Shown here one piece after another: positions 17,850 to 25,131 of a stretch of 64,000 bases of DNA (within the stretch, counting starts at the first letter, position 1; the number at the start of each line of letters is the position of its first letter). Made by a program: the position numbers and the translations under genes. This stretch comes from Gemmatimonadota bacterium (lineage in GTDB: Bacteria > Gemmatimonadota > Gemmatimonadetes > Gemmatimonadales > Gemmatimonadaceae). The stretch is from NCBI GenBank assembly GCA_028287305.1, contig JAQBPX010000014.1, positions 349,672 to 413,671 on the forward strand. Direction: 5' to 3'. The notes under the pieces are model-generated. The model saw only the letters and a list, made by a program, of their open reading frames with translations. It searched no databases and was not told the origin of the DNA.

Positions 17850-19244
17850 ATGTCGCTCGAGATCCATGTCCTGAGTGGTGCCAAGGCAGGACAGAAGGTC
17901 CGGTTCGACAAGTCAGTCATCGCGCTCGGGCGTCACCCGATGAGCGACCTGCAGTTCGATCCGGAGCGCGATCTCGACGTCTCCACGCGCCATGCGGAGC
18001 TGCGCGGCGTAGATGGCCGCTGGACGGTGCGCGACGAGGGGAGCACGAACGGCACCTTCGTCAACGGCGTGCGCGTGAATGGCACCGTGGAGCTGCGCAG
18101 CGGCGACCTGGTGACGCTGGGACAGGCGGGCCCGCAGCTCGCCGTGCACATGGCCGATGCGCCGGCGCCCGCAACGCGCGTGTCGTCGCAGGCGCAGCGC
18201 GCCTCGGGCCCGCCCGCCACTCCGGTGTCCGCGCCCCTGCTGCACGCACCCGACCGTCGCCCCACGGTGGAGCGCATCGCCGAGGCCGTGAGCGACCAGA
18301 CGCGCTCGATCAAGCAGATGCTGCTCGTGGCCACCGGGGTGGCCGTGCTCGGGGTGGCCATCGCATTCTGGCTGGGTAACCGCGAGAGCGAGAAGCAGGT
18401 GCAGCAGATGTCGGACCTGCTCGCCCAGAACCAGGCGACGGAGTCGCAGCTGCGCGCGCGGTTGCAGGGCGTCGACACCGCGATGTTCGCGTCCATCCGC
18501 CGCTCGAACGACTCGCTGCGCAAGCTCGCGGCGCGCGAGGGAGCGGCGCCCGAGAAGGCGCTCGAGCTGCGCAACGCGATCACGCGCAACAACATCATGC
18601 AGCAGGGGCTCGCCGCGCTCGACCCGAGCGCGATCTCGCGGCGCAACGATGGAGCGGTCGCGTTCCTGGTGAGCGAGCTCGATGGCAAGCCCTACGGCGG
18701 CACCGCGTTCGGCGTGACGGCCAGTGGGCTGCTGGTGACCAACCGCCACAACGTGAAGAGCGAGACCGGCGCGGCGCCCAGCCGCCTCGTGATCAAGTTC
18801 GCGAACACCGCGCAGTGGGTGCCCGCGCACGTGGTGAAGGTGAGCGAGCAGGACGACATGGACGTCGCGCTCGTGCAGCTCGACGTGCCGGGCACGTACC
18901 CGGTGGTCGCGGGCGTGAGCGGCCCCACCAGCGGCTCGCTCCAACCGGGGGCCGGCGTGGTGGTGATCGGCTTCCCGCACTCGCTCGACCTGCCGATGGA
19001 CGGCGCGAAGGTGAACACCACGCTGCAGGGCGGCATGGTGAGCAAGCACATTCCCAGCCTGCTGCAGATCGACTCGTACGCGGGCCACGGTTCGAGCGGC
19101 AGCCCGGTGTTCGACTCGCGCGGCTACGTGGTGGGCGTGGTGTGGGGCGGCGCCGCCGAGAGCGGCGGCAAGATCGTGTACGCCGTGCCGAGCGATCGCC
19201 TGGCGGAGTTCCTGCCGGCTGAGGCGAAGGGGATCGTTCGCTAG
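17850..19244 (+). CDS. FHA domain / transmembrane / trypsin-like serine protease
   Basis: The 464-residue protein has an N-terminal FHA domain (about 1-95: ALGRHPMSDLQF, STRHAEL, EGSTNGTF), one membrane helix (LLVATGVAVLGVAIAFWLG, about 155-173), a coiled-coil segment, and a periplasmic S1-type protease domain (about 265-464) with His in VTNRHNV, Asp in DDMDVALV and Ser in GHGSSGSPVF. It is the last gene of the kinase/phosphatase operon, 4 bases after the phosphatase stop. The layout suggests a link between cytoplasmic phosphothreonine binding and periplasmic proteolysis, an HtrA-like role; that link is inference. Foldback copy 2 lies directly downstream. Confidence 0.85.
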   Translation: MSLEIHVLSGAKAGQKVRFDKSVIALGRHPMSDLQFDPERDLDVSTRHAELRGVDGRWTVRDEGSTNGTFVNGVRVNGTVELRSGDLVTLGQAGPQLAVHMADAPAPATRVSSQAQRASGPPATPVSAPLLHAPDRRPTVERIAEAVSDQTRSIKQMLLVATGVAVLGVAIAFWLGNRESEKQVQQMSDLLAQNQATESQLRARLQGVDTAMFASIRRSNDSLRKLAAREGAAPEKALELRNAITRNNIMQQGLAALDPSAISRRNDGAVAFLVSELDGKPYGGTAFGVTASGLLVTNRHNVKSETGAAPSRLVIKFANTAQWVPAHVVKVSEQDDMDVALVQLDVPGTYPVVAGVSGPTSGSLQPGAGVVVIGFPHSLDLPMDGAKVNTTLQGGMVSKHIPSLLQIDSYAGHGSSGSPVFDSRGYVVGVVWGGAAESGGKIVYAVPSDRLAEFLPAEAKGIVR

Positions 19245-19266
19245 GGCCAGGCGCGCGGGGGCTCGG

Positions 19267-19494
19267 CGCGCTCCACACGTAGTGGTCTGTTGGCGCACTC
19301 GCGACCTGGCAACCGCAACAGCAACAGCACAACCTTTGTAACGGCACACCCATCGGGTTCGAGCTCGATGGGTGTGCTTTTATCAAGGCGCTGTAGTTGA
19401 CCTGTCCGCGGAATTCCGTATCAGTGGTTCCGCGGCCGTTTCCGTTGGAACCACGATCGCGAGTTCGCCAGGAGACCAATACGTGTGGAGCGCG
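19267..19494. repeat. Foldback element copy 2 with terminal inverted repeats, filling a convergent intergenic gap
   Basis: This 228-bp relative of the element at 5147-5417 starts 23 bases after the FHA/protease stop and ends 7 bases before the anmK stop. The 27-bp ends are inverted repeats with 24 matches (shared core CGCGCTCCACACGTA, then TGGTCT). The central 12-bp stem is identical to copy 1. A right-hand hairpin (GTGGTTCC 19424-19431 / GGAACCAC 19447-19454) has a loop sharing CCGCGG...GTTTCCG with copy 1. The copy-1 left inner arm is shortened here. The two copies otherwise differ at many sites, so they are old or under structural rather than sequence constraint. Confidence 0.85.
19344..19382. 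terminator. Central stem-loop of foldback copy 2 (terminator for the FHA/kinase operon)
   Basis: A perfect 12-bp stem (19344-19355 and 19366-19377), identical to that of copy 1, encloses a 10-base loop GGTTCGAGCT and is followed by TTTTA. It ends the rightward signalling operon and lies symmetrically before the anmK end. Confidence 0.8.
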
Positions 19495-19500
19495 CCAGGG

Positions 19501-20625
19501 CTACGCCGGCGTCAGCTTCCCGAGTATGCGCGGCCCCTTCGCGCCGGTCGCGCGCGGCACGTTGCCGGGAAGGCCTTCCAGGTGCAGGTGCGCGAGCAGC
19601 GCGAACGCGACCGCTTCCTTGGCCTCGCCGTCGAAGTAGAAGTCCTCGAAGCGGCGCACGGTCAGCGGCGCGATCTCCCGCTCCAGCATCGCGAGCAGCA
19701 CCGGATTCGCCGCGCCCCCGCCCGACACCAGCACCTCCTCCACCGGCTCCGGCAGGAAGCGGCGGTAGGCATCCGCGATGCTGCGCGCGGTAAGCAGCGT
19801 GGCGCTCGCAATGATGTCCTCGTCGCGCACGGCAACATCCACCTCGCGGCAGCGCGCCATGAATCGCTCGATGTAGGCGGCGTCGAACAGCTCGCGACCG
19901 GTGGACTTGGGCGGTGGGGCCAGGAAGTACGGCGCGGCGAGCATCTCCTGCACCACCGGCACGAGCGGCGTGCCCGCGGCGGCCAGGGCGCCATTCACGT
20001 CATAGCGCATGTCCGTGCGCAGCCGGCGCACCACGCCGTCCACCACGTTCACTCCCGGTCCGGTGTCGAAGGCGCGCACGCCGCTCGCGTCGCCGCCGGG
20101 CGGGACGACGGTCACGTTGCCGATCCCGCCGATGTTCTGCAGCGCGCGCCAGCCGCTCCCCGAAAAGCAGAGCGCGTCTGCCATCGGCACCAGCGGCGCC
20201 CCCTGCCCCGCCGCCGCCACGTCGCGCACCCGAAAGTCCGAGATCACCGGGATGCCGCAGCGCTCGGCGATCACCGCGCTCTCTCCCCACTGCCACGTGG
20301 AATGACCGGGCTCGTGCCAGAGCGTCTGTCCGTGCGACGCGATCGCCCGCACGTCCTCGCGCGACACGCCGGCATCCGCCAGCACCGCCACCGCGGCCTC
20401 GGCCAGCCAGCCGCCGAGATCGGCGGAGAGGCGGCAGTACTCGCGCGCCGAGCCACCCTCCATGGCGGCGAGCAGGCGCGCACGCTGCGCCGTGTCGTAC
20501 GGCAGCACCCGGAACGCGAGCAGCTCCGGCACGAGTGACGCACCGTCCGCCTCGCGGAAGCGCACCACGGCGGCCGAGATGCCGTCCAGCGAAGTGCCCG
20601 ACATCAACCCGACGTACGCCTTCAT
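19501..20625 (-). CDS. anmK: Anhydro-N-acetylmuramic acid kinase
   Basis: This 374-residue cytoplasmic enzyme opens and phosphorylates 1,6-anhydro-MurNAc to MurNAc-6-phosphate during peptidoglycan recycling. Family marks are the N-terminal GLMSGTSLDG phosphate loop, ASHGQTLWHEP, QNIGGIGNVT, FDTGPGVNVVD and VSGGGAANP near the C terminus. Length matches the family. The ATG at 20623-20625 overlaps the murQ stop (ATGA), so the pair is co-translated and supplies consecutive steps. The stop lies 7 bases from the end of foldback copy 2. Confidence 0.95.
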   Translation of the reverse strand: MKAYVGLMSGTSLDGISAAVVRFREADGASLVPELLAFRVLPYDTAQRARLLAAMEGGSAREYCRLSADLGGWLAEAAVAVLADAGVSREDVRAIASHGQTLWHEPGHSTWQWGESAVIAERCGIPVISDFRVRDVAAAGQGAPLVPMADALCFSGSGWRALQNIGGIGNVTVVPPGGDASGVRAFDTGPGVNVVDGVVRRLRTDMRYDVNGALAAAGTPLVPVVQEMLAAPYFLAPPPKSTGRELFDAAYIERFMARCREVDVAVRDEDIIASATLLTARSIADAYRRFLPEPVEEVLVSGGGAANPVLLAMLEREIAPLTVRRFEDFYFDGEAKEAVAFALLAHLHLEGLPGNVPRATGAKGPRILGKLTPA

Positions 20626-21542
20626 GTGATGTCCGGCGGCGCGCGGTTCACCACGCGACGGATCACGCCGCCCGCCTGCTCGAGCGCAGCGGCGGCCGCG
20701 GCGGCATCCACGCCGAGCAGGTGCATCACGATCGCGACCTTCACCTCCCCGCCGGCGCGCAGGAGCAGCGCGCGCGATTCCTCGCGCCCGAGCTCCGTCA
20801 CCTCCGACACGATGCGCTCGCTGCGGTCGCGCAGCTTGTCGTTGCTCGCGCGCACGTCGACCATCAGGTTGCCCCAGGTCTTGCCGAGGCGGATCATCGC
20901 GCCCGTGGTGATCATGTTGAGCACCAGCTTGGTGGCGGTGCCCGCCTTCATGCGCGTGGAGCCCGTCACGGCCTCGGGCCCCGTTGCGGGCACGATGAGG
21001 ATGTCCGCCGCGGCGCGCATCGCGCCGGGCGGAGGCGTGCACGCGACGAGCGCCGTGCTGGCACCCACTGAGCGCGCATGCTCCAGCGCGCGTTGCACGT
21101 AGGGCGTGGTGCCCGAGGCGGCAATGCCCACCACGAAATCTCCCGCGCGAACGCCCGCGGCCGCCAGGTCCTCCACCGCTCCCTCCACGCGATCCTCCGC
21201 GCCTTCCTGCGAGCGGGTGAGCGCCGCATGCCCACCGGCGATGATCCCCTGCACCATCTGCGGGTCGGTGCCGAAGGTGGGCGGACACTCGGACGCGTCG
21301 AGCACGCCGAGCCGCCCCGACGTGCCCGCGCCCACGTAGAACAACCGGCCCCCGGCGCGAAAAGTCTTCTCCGCCTCGGCGATGGCGCGCGCGATCGGCT
21401 CGCGTTCGCGCGCCACGGCACCGGGCACGCTTGCATCCTCCGCCGACATCAGGTCGACGATCTCGAGCGGGCTCGCGAGGTCGATCTCGACCGTGCGCGG
21501 ATTGCGCTGCTCGGTGGTGCGCGGATCGGCGATGCGGGCCAC
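20622..21542 (-). CDS. murQ: N-acetylmuramic acid 6-phosphate etherase
   Basis: MurQ removes the lactyl ether of MurNAc-6-phosphate to give GlcNAc-6-phosphate, using the product of AnmK. The sugar-isomerase fold shows VGAGTSGRLGVLDASECPPTFG, a Gly/Ser-rich GIAASGTTPYV site and TGSTRMKAGTATK. I place the start at the GTG at 21540-21542, which yields 306 residues (family about 300) and TTEQRNPRTVEIDL near the N terminus as expected. A longer frame would run into the divergent gene. The Shine-Dalgarno signal is weak, so the exact start is uncertain. Confidence 0.93.
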   Translation of the reverse strand: MARIADPRTTEQRNPRTVEIDLASPLEIVDLMSAEDASVPGAVAREREPIARAIAEAEKTFRAGGRLFYVGAGTSGRLGVLDASECPPTFGTDPQMVQGIIAGGHAALTRSQEGAEDRVEGAVEDLAAAGVRAGDFVVGIAASGTTPYVQRALEHARSVGASTALVACTPPPGAMRAAADILIVPATGPEAVTGSTRMKAGTATKLVLNMITTGAMIRLGKTWGNLMVDVRASNDKLRDRSERIVSEVTELGREESRALLLRAGGEVKVAIVMHLLGVDAAAAAAALEQAGGVIRRVVNRAPPDIT

Positions 21543-21613
21543 GGCGTGGGAGCGCGGGTGAGTGCAGCGGGGAGCGTCCTGTCGCCCCCCGAATGGCTGG
21601 GCTAACTTACCGC

Positions 21614-22279
21614 ATGCGCCGAGTCCTGTCATTCCTCGTGGTGCTCATCGCCGGCACCATCACCGCCGCGCCCCTCTCGGCGCAGATCATCCAGCCGGCG
21701 CGCCGCATGTTCGACCCCGGTATCTGGGTGTCCTTCGGGGTGGGGTTGCTCAACGTGCAGGCGATCGACGACCCCGCAACGAGCTCGACGTGGGCATTCG
21801 CCGCGGGCAGCACGCAGTACCGCGCCACCCTCGAGAAGGCGCTCGGCGGCGGCACGAGCATCGGTGTCACCGGGGGCATCGCGCGAGCGGGCATGACGTA
21901 CGCGAGCGCGAGCCTCGCCTGCCTGAACGGGTGCGATGCGGACGCCGACGTCACGCAGCTCTTCGCGACCTTTCGCGCCGGCGGCACGCGCGGCTTCCAC
22001 CAGGTGCTCGAGCTCTCGGCGGGCACCACGCTCTTCTCGAACTTCAAGCAGCGAAGCTCGGGCGCGAAGCTGGCGCCGACGCAGGCGGTGAACGACTTCA
22101 GCTTCGCCTTCGGCTACGGATTCGGCTACGCGCTCTCGCAGACCACGCAGGTCTCCGTGGTGCAGGACATCGGCACCATGCTGCATCGCCACAGCGGCTC
22201 GAACGCGAGCAACAACAGCACCCCGAGATTCTCCGGCACGCGCATCGGCGTGCGCTTCGGGCTCGGGGAACGCCGATGA
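21614..22279 (+). CDS. Predicted outer-membrane beta-barrel protein, unknown function
   Basis: The 221-residue product begins with a clear signal peptide (MRRVLSFLVVLIAGTITAAPLSAQ). The mature part is a run of alternating hydrophobic/polar strands with aromatic girdles and ends in RIGVRFGLGERR, as in small outer-membrane barrels. A CLNGCDA motif could form a disulfide loop. I do not recognise a family. Its stop overlaps the start of the gamma-glutamyltransferase gene (ATGA), so both are co-translated, but a joint role is not evident. Confidence 0.6.
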   Translation: MRRVLSFLVVLIAGTITAAPLSAQIIQPARRMFDPGIWVSFGVGLLNVQAIDDPATSSTWAFAAGSTQYRATLEKALGGGTSIGVTGGIARAGMTYASASLACLNGCDADADVTQLFATFRAGGTRGFHQVLELSAGTTLFSNFKQRSSGAKLAPTQAVNDFSFAFGYGFGYALSQTTQVSVVQDIGTMLHRHSGSNASNNSTPRFSGTRIGVRFGLGERR

Positions 22280-24069
22280 AGCGCGCGTGGCTCGCGACGG
22301 TCACCCTGCTCATGTCCTGCCACAACACGCCTCCGCACAGCTGGGCACTCTCGAGCTCCGCCGGCTCCACCGACCTCGACGCGCGCCATCCGCTGCCCAC
22401 CGGCGGCAGCTACGCGCCGGCCGATGCACGACCGGTATTTCCCGCGGGTTGGTACTACCCTGCTGGTGCTCGCGCCGAGTTCGCCGCGCACGCGATGGTC
22501 GCGTCGGAGGCGCCGCTCGCCACCGATGCCGGCCTCGAGGTGATGCGCGCGGGTGGCAATGCCGTGGATGCCGCGGTGGCCGTGGGCTTCGCGCTGGCCG
22601 TGGTCTACCCGCAGGCCGGCAACATCGGCGGCGGCGGCTACATGGTGATCCATCTCGCCGACGGGCGCGACGCGACCATCGACTATCGCGAGGTGGCGCC
22701 TGCCGCGAGTTCGCGCGACATGTTCCTGGACGCCGCCGGCAAGCTGACCGACGACCGCCTCGTGGGGCCGCGCGCGTCCGGCGTGCCCGGCGCGGTGGCG
22801 GGCCTCGTCGCGGCGCAGGCGAAGTATGGCGCGCTCAAGCTCGCGGACGTCATGGCGCCCGCGATTCGCTATGCGCGCGAGGGAATCGCGGTGGACGCGG
22901 ACCTCGCAAGCTCGCTGTCCTCGCACCGGGAATACCTCAGCCAGGGGCGCGCGACGGAGGTGTTCTTCCGCGACGGCGCGCCGCTCCAGCAGGGCGCACG
23001 GCTCAGGCAGGAAGCGCTGGCGCGCACGCTGTCGGCCATCGCGCGCGATGGCGCCGATGGCTTCTATCGCGGCGAGGTGGCCGGCCACATCGCGAGCGAG
23101 CTGCACGCTCTCGGCGGACTGGTCACGGAGCAGGACCTCGCTGGCTATGCGCCGGTGTGGCGCGAGCCGCTGCGCAACAGCTTCCGCGGGTATCGCGTGA
23201 TCGGGATGCCGCCCTCGTCGTCGGGGGGCATCACCGTGGCGGAGACGATGAACATCCTCGCGGGATACCCGACGCTGGCCGCGTGGGGCACGCCCGAGTA
23301 CGCGCACATCCTGTCGGCTGCCTTCCAGCGCGCCTTCATCGACCGCAACTCGAAGCTCGCCGACCCTGCGTTCGCGCCGGTTCCGGTGGCGCTGCTCATC
23401 AGTCGGGAGCATGCGGATCGCTGGCGCGCCACCATCGAGCCGAACCGCGCGACGCCCACGCCCGCGCTGGCGGGCATGCTGCGCGAGGGAATGGAGACCA
23501 CGCACTACTCGGTGGTGGACGCCATGGGGAACGCGGTGGCGACGACCACCACGCTCAATGAGCTGTATGGGTCGGCCGTGTACCTGGCGCGCAGCGGTTT
23601 CTTCCTGAACGACGAGCTCGACGATTTCGCCGCCGCGCCGGGACAGGCCAACATGTTCGGCCTGGTGCAAGGTGAGGCGAACGCCATCGCGCCAGGCAAG
23701 CGACCGCTGAGCGCCATGTCACCCACGATCGTGCTCGACGCCGACGGCAAGGTGTTCATGGTGGCCGGCGCGCGCGGCGGGCCGCGCATCATCACGGGCA
23801 CCACGCAGGTGCTGCTCAACGTGCTGGAGCACCACATGACGCTGGCGGATGCGGTGAGCGCGCCACGCATCCATCACCAGGCGCTGCCGGACGTAATCGG
23901 CTTCGAGCAGCGCGGCCTGGACGCTGCGTCGCTGCAGGCGCTCACCGGCTTCGGCTACACCGTGAAGGAGCGCACGAACGTCGGCGTGGTGGAAGCGATC
24001 CTGCGCGTCCGCGGCGGATGGCAGGGGGTGGCGGATCCGCGGGCTGGGGGGAAAGCGAGCGGGTATTGA
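22276..24069 (+). CDS. ggt: Gamma-glutamyltransferase
   Basis: The enzyme transfers or hydrolyses the gamma-glutamyl group of glutathione and related peptides, normally in the periplasm, after self-cleavage into two subunits. The 597-residue precursor has a lipoprotein-like leader (LLMSCHNTPP), the large-subunit motifs ATDAGLEVMRAGGNAVDAA and GNIGGGGYMVIH, and the autocatalytic Thr in METTHYSVVD, which would start the small subunit near residue 410. The substrate-binding PLSAMSPTIV and GARGGPRIIT are present. The start ATG overlaps the preceding stop. A strong bidirectional terminator follows. Confidence 0.93.
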   Translation: MKRAWLATVTLLMSCHNTPPHSWALSSSAGSTDLDARHPLPTGGSYAPADARPVFPAGWYYPAGARAEFAAHAMVASEAPLATDAGLEVMRAGGNAVDAAVAVGFALAVVYPQAGNIGGGGYMVIHLADGRDATIDYREVAPAASSRDMFLDAAGKLTDDRLVGPRASGVPGAVAGLVAAQAKYGALKLADVMAPAIRYAREGIAVDADLASSLSSHREYLSQGRATEVFFRDGAPLQQGARLRQEALARTLSAIARDGADGFYRGEVAGHIASELHALGGLVTEQDLAGYAPVWREPLRNSFRGYRVIGMPPSSSGGITVAETMNILAGYPTLAAWGTPEYAHILSAAFQRAFIDRNSKLADPAFAPVPVALLISREHADRWRATIEPNRATPTPALAGMLREGMETTHYSVVDAMGNAVATTTTLNELYGSAVYLARSGFFLNDELDDFAAAPGQANMFGLVQGEANAIAPGKRPLSAMSPTIVLDADGKVFMVAGARGGPRIITGTTQVLLNVLEHHMTLADAVSAPRIHHQALPDVIGFEQRGLDAASLQALTGFGYTVKERTNVGVVEAILRVRGGWQGVADPRAGGKASGY

Positions 24070-24086
24070 GGGGCTGAGGAGAACGG

Positions 24087-24125
24087 AAAAGGGGGCACGG
24101 GACTGATGTCCCGTGCCCCCTTTTT
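24087..24125. terminator. Bidirectional rho-independent terminator
   Basis: A perfect 13-bp stem (24091-24103 / 24108-24120, GGGGGCACGGGAC with its complement) and 4-base loop TGAT is flanked by AAAA on the left and TTTTT on the right. It can therefore end both ggt from the left and the lipoprotein gene from the right. Confidence 0.95.
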
Positions 24126-24146
24126 CCCGATTCCTGAATCCCGCAG

Positions 24147-25019
24147 TTACACCCGCACCTGCATCGCCGAGTTGGTGCGCACGCTGATCGTGGCGCCGCT
24201 GTTCACGCAGCCTTCGTAGTTCGACGTCGCGGCCACGGCGCCCGCACCAGCGGCGGCACCAGCTGCCGCGCCGATCACGGTGGACTTGGTGTTCTTGCCG
24301 ATCACCTGGCCGGCAATCGCGCCGATCACGGCGCCGCCCACCACCTTCTGCACGTCCTTCGACTTCGGCTGGTTGCGCACGCGGCTCACGTCCGCGCTGG
24401 CGACCGACCCGTCGAGCGCGTAGCTGCGACCGCCGAAGGAGATCGACTGCACCGCGAACTCCATCACGATCTTGTCGTTCACGTTCTCGCTGCGCTTCAG
24501 CGTCGTGACGCGAAGCGTGACGGTGGCGCCCGCGGGGATCACCGCGCCGTTCGAGCCGGTGACGGCCTCGGATACGGTGCCGGTGAAGGTGTCGCCGACC
24601 TTGTTCGTGTTGGTGCAGACCTTGGAGTTGGACACGAGCGACAGCGTGCTGCCTGCCGCGATCGTGCCCACGTTGCCACCGCCGCCCGCGCTGCCGGTCG
24701 TCGTCGGCGTCTTGGTGACGGTGTTGCCGCTCGCGGTCGTGCTCGTGCTCGGCGTCTTGGTGGTGGTGGTCTTGGTGCCGCTGCTCGTGCTGGACGTCGT
24801 CTTCGTCGCCGGCGCCTTGGTGGTGCCCGTGGCGGGAACGTCGGTCAGCTGCGGCTGTGCCGTGCTGTCGTGATTCGCGAGCGCGAGGTCGCGGTTCAGC
24901 GCGCTATCGGACTTGAGCGCCGAGCTGTCGGCCTTGTTGTCCGCGGAGGAGCAGGCGCCGGCGACGAGCGCCAGGGCGAGCGCGAGCGATGCACAAACGG
25001 GGCGGGTATATTTCGACAT
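24147..25019 (-). CDS. Glycine-zipper lipoprotein of unknown function
   Basis: The 290-residue protein starts with a lipoprotein signal (LALALALVAGAC, Cys near residue 22). A long low-complexity linker rich in Thr, Ser and Lys (about 60-115) is followed by a beta-rich domain (about 120-220) and a glycine-zipper stretch (VVGGAVIGAIAGQVIGKN...GAAAGAAAGAGAVA, about 232-270) of the kind found in outer-membrane-associated proteins. I chose the ATG at 25017-25019 because CGAGGGA lies 7 bases upstream. The family resembles YMGG/SLT-like glycine-zipper proteins, but no function can be given. Confidence 0.75.
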   Translation of the reverse strand: MSKYTRPVCASLALALALVAGACSSADNKADSSALKSDSALNRDLALANHDSTAQPQLTDVPATGTTKAPATKTTSSTSSGTKTTTTKTPSTSTTASGNTVTKTPTTTGSAGGGGNVGTIAAGSTLSLVSNSKVCTNTNKVGDTFTGTVSEAVTGSNGAVIPAGATVTLRVTTLKRSENVNDKIVMEFAVQSISFGGRSYALDGSVASADVSRVRNQPKSKDVQKVVGGAVIGAIAGQVIGKNTKSTVIGAAAGAAAGAGAVAATSNYEGCVNSGATISVRTNSAMQVRV

Positions 25020-25131
25020 GGTGGTCCCTCGGTGGGGTGGGGTGCGTCGGGTGGACAAGGGGCAGCGCGCGTGATGGTCAGCGCGTCAGTGACCGGGTGC
25101 AGGCCTATATGATCGTATGAAGGCAAGCCGC

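Noticed and set aside
19344..19377. tRNA-like T-arm (GGTTCGA) in foldback copy 2
   Set aside because: The loop is enclosed by a 12-bp terminator stem and no acceptor, D or anticodon arm can be drawn; copy 1 lacks the motif.
5147..19494. A composite transposon bounded by the two foldback elements
   Set aside because: The 14 kb between them holds ordinary housekeeping and envelope genes without a transposase, and the copies are too diverged to be recent transposon ends.
22276..24069. Long antisense frames opposite ggt and many other genes
   Set aside because: High GC content gives long open shadows on all frames; they lack family motifs, start signals and sensible composition.
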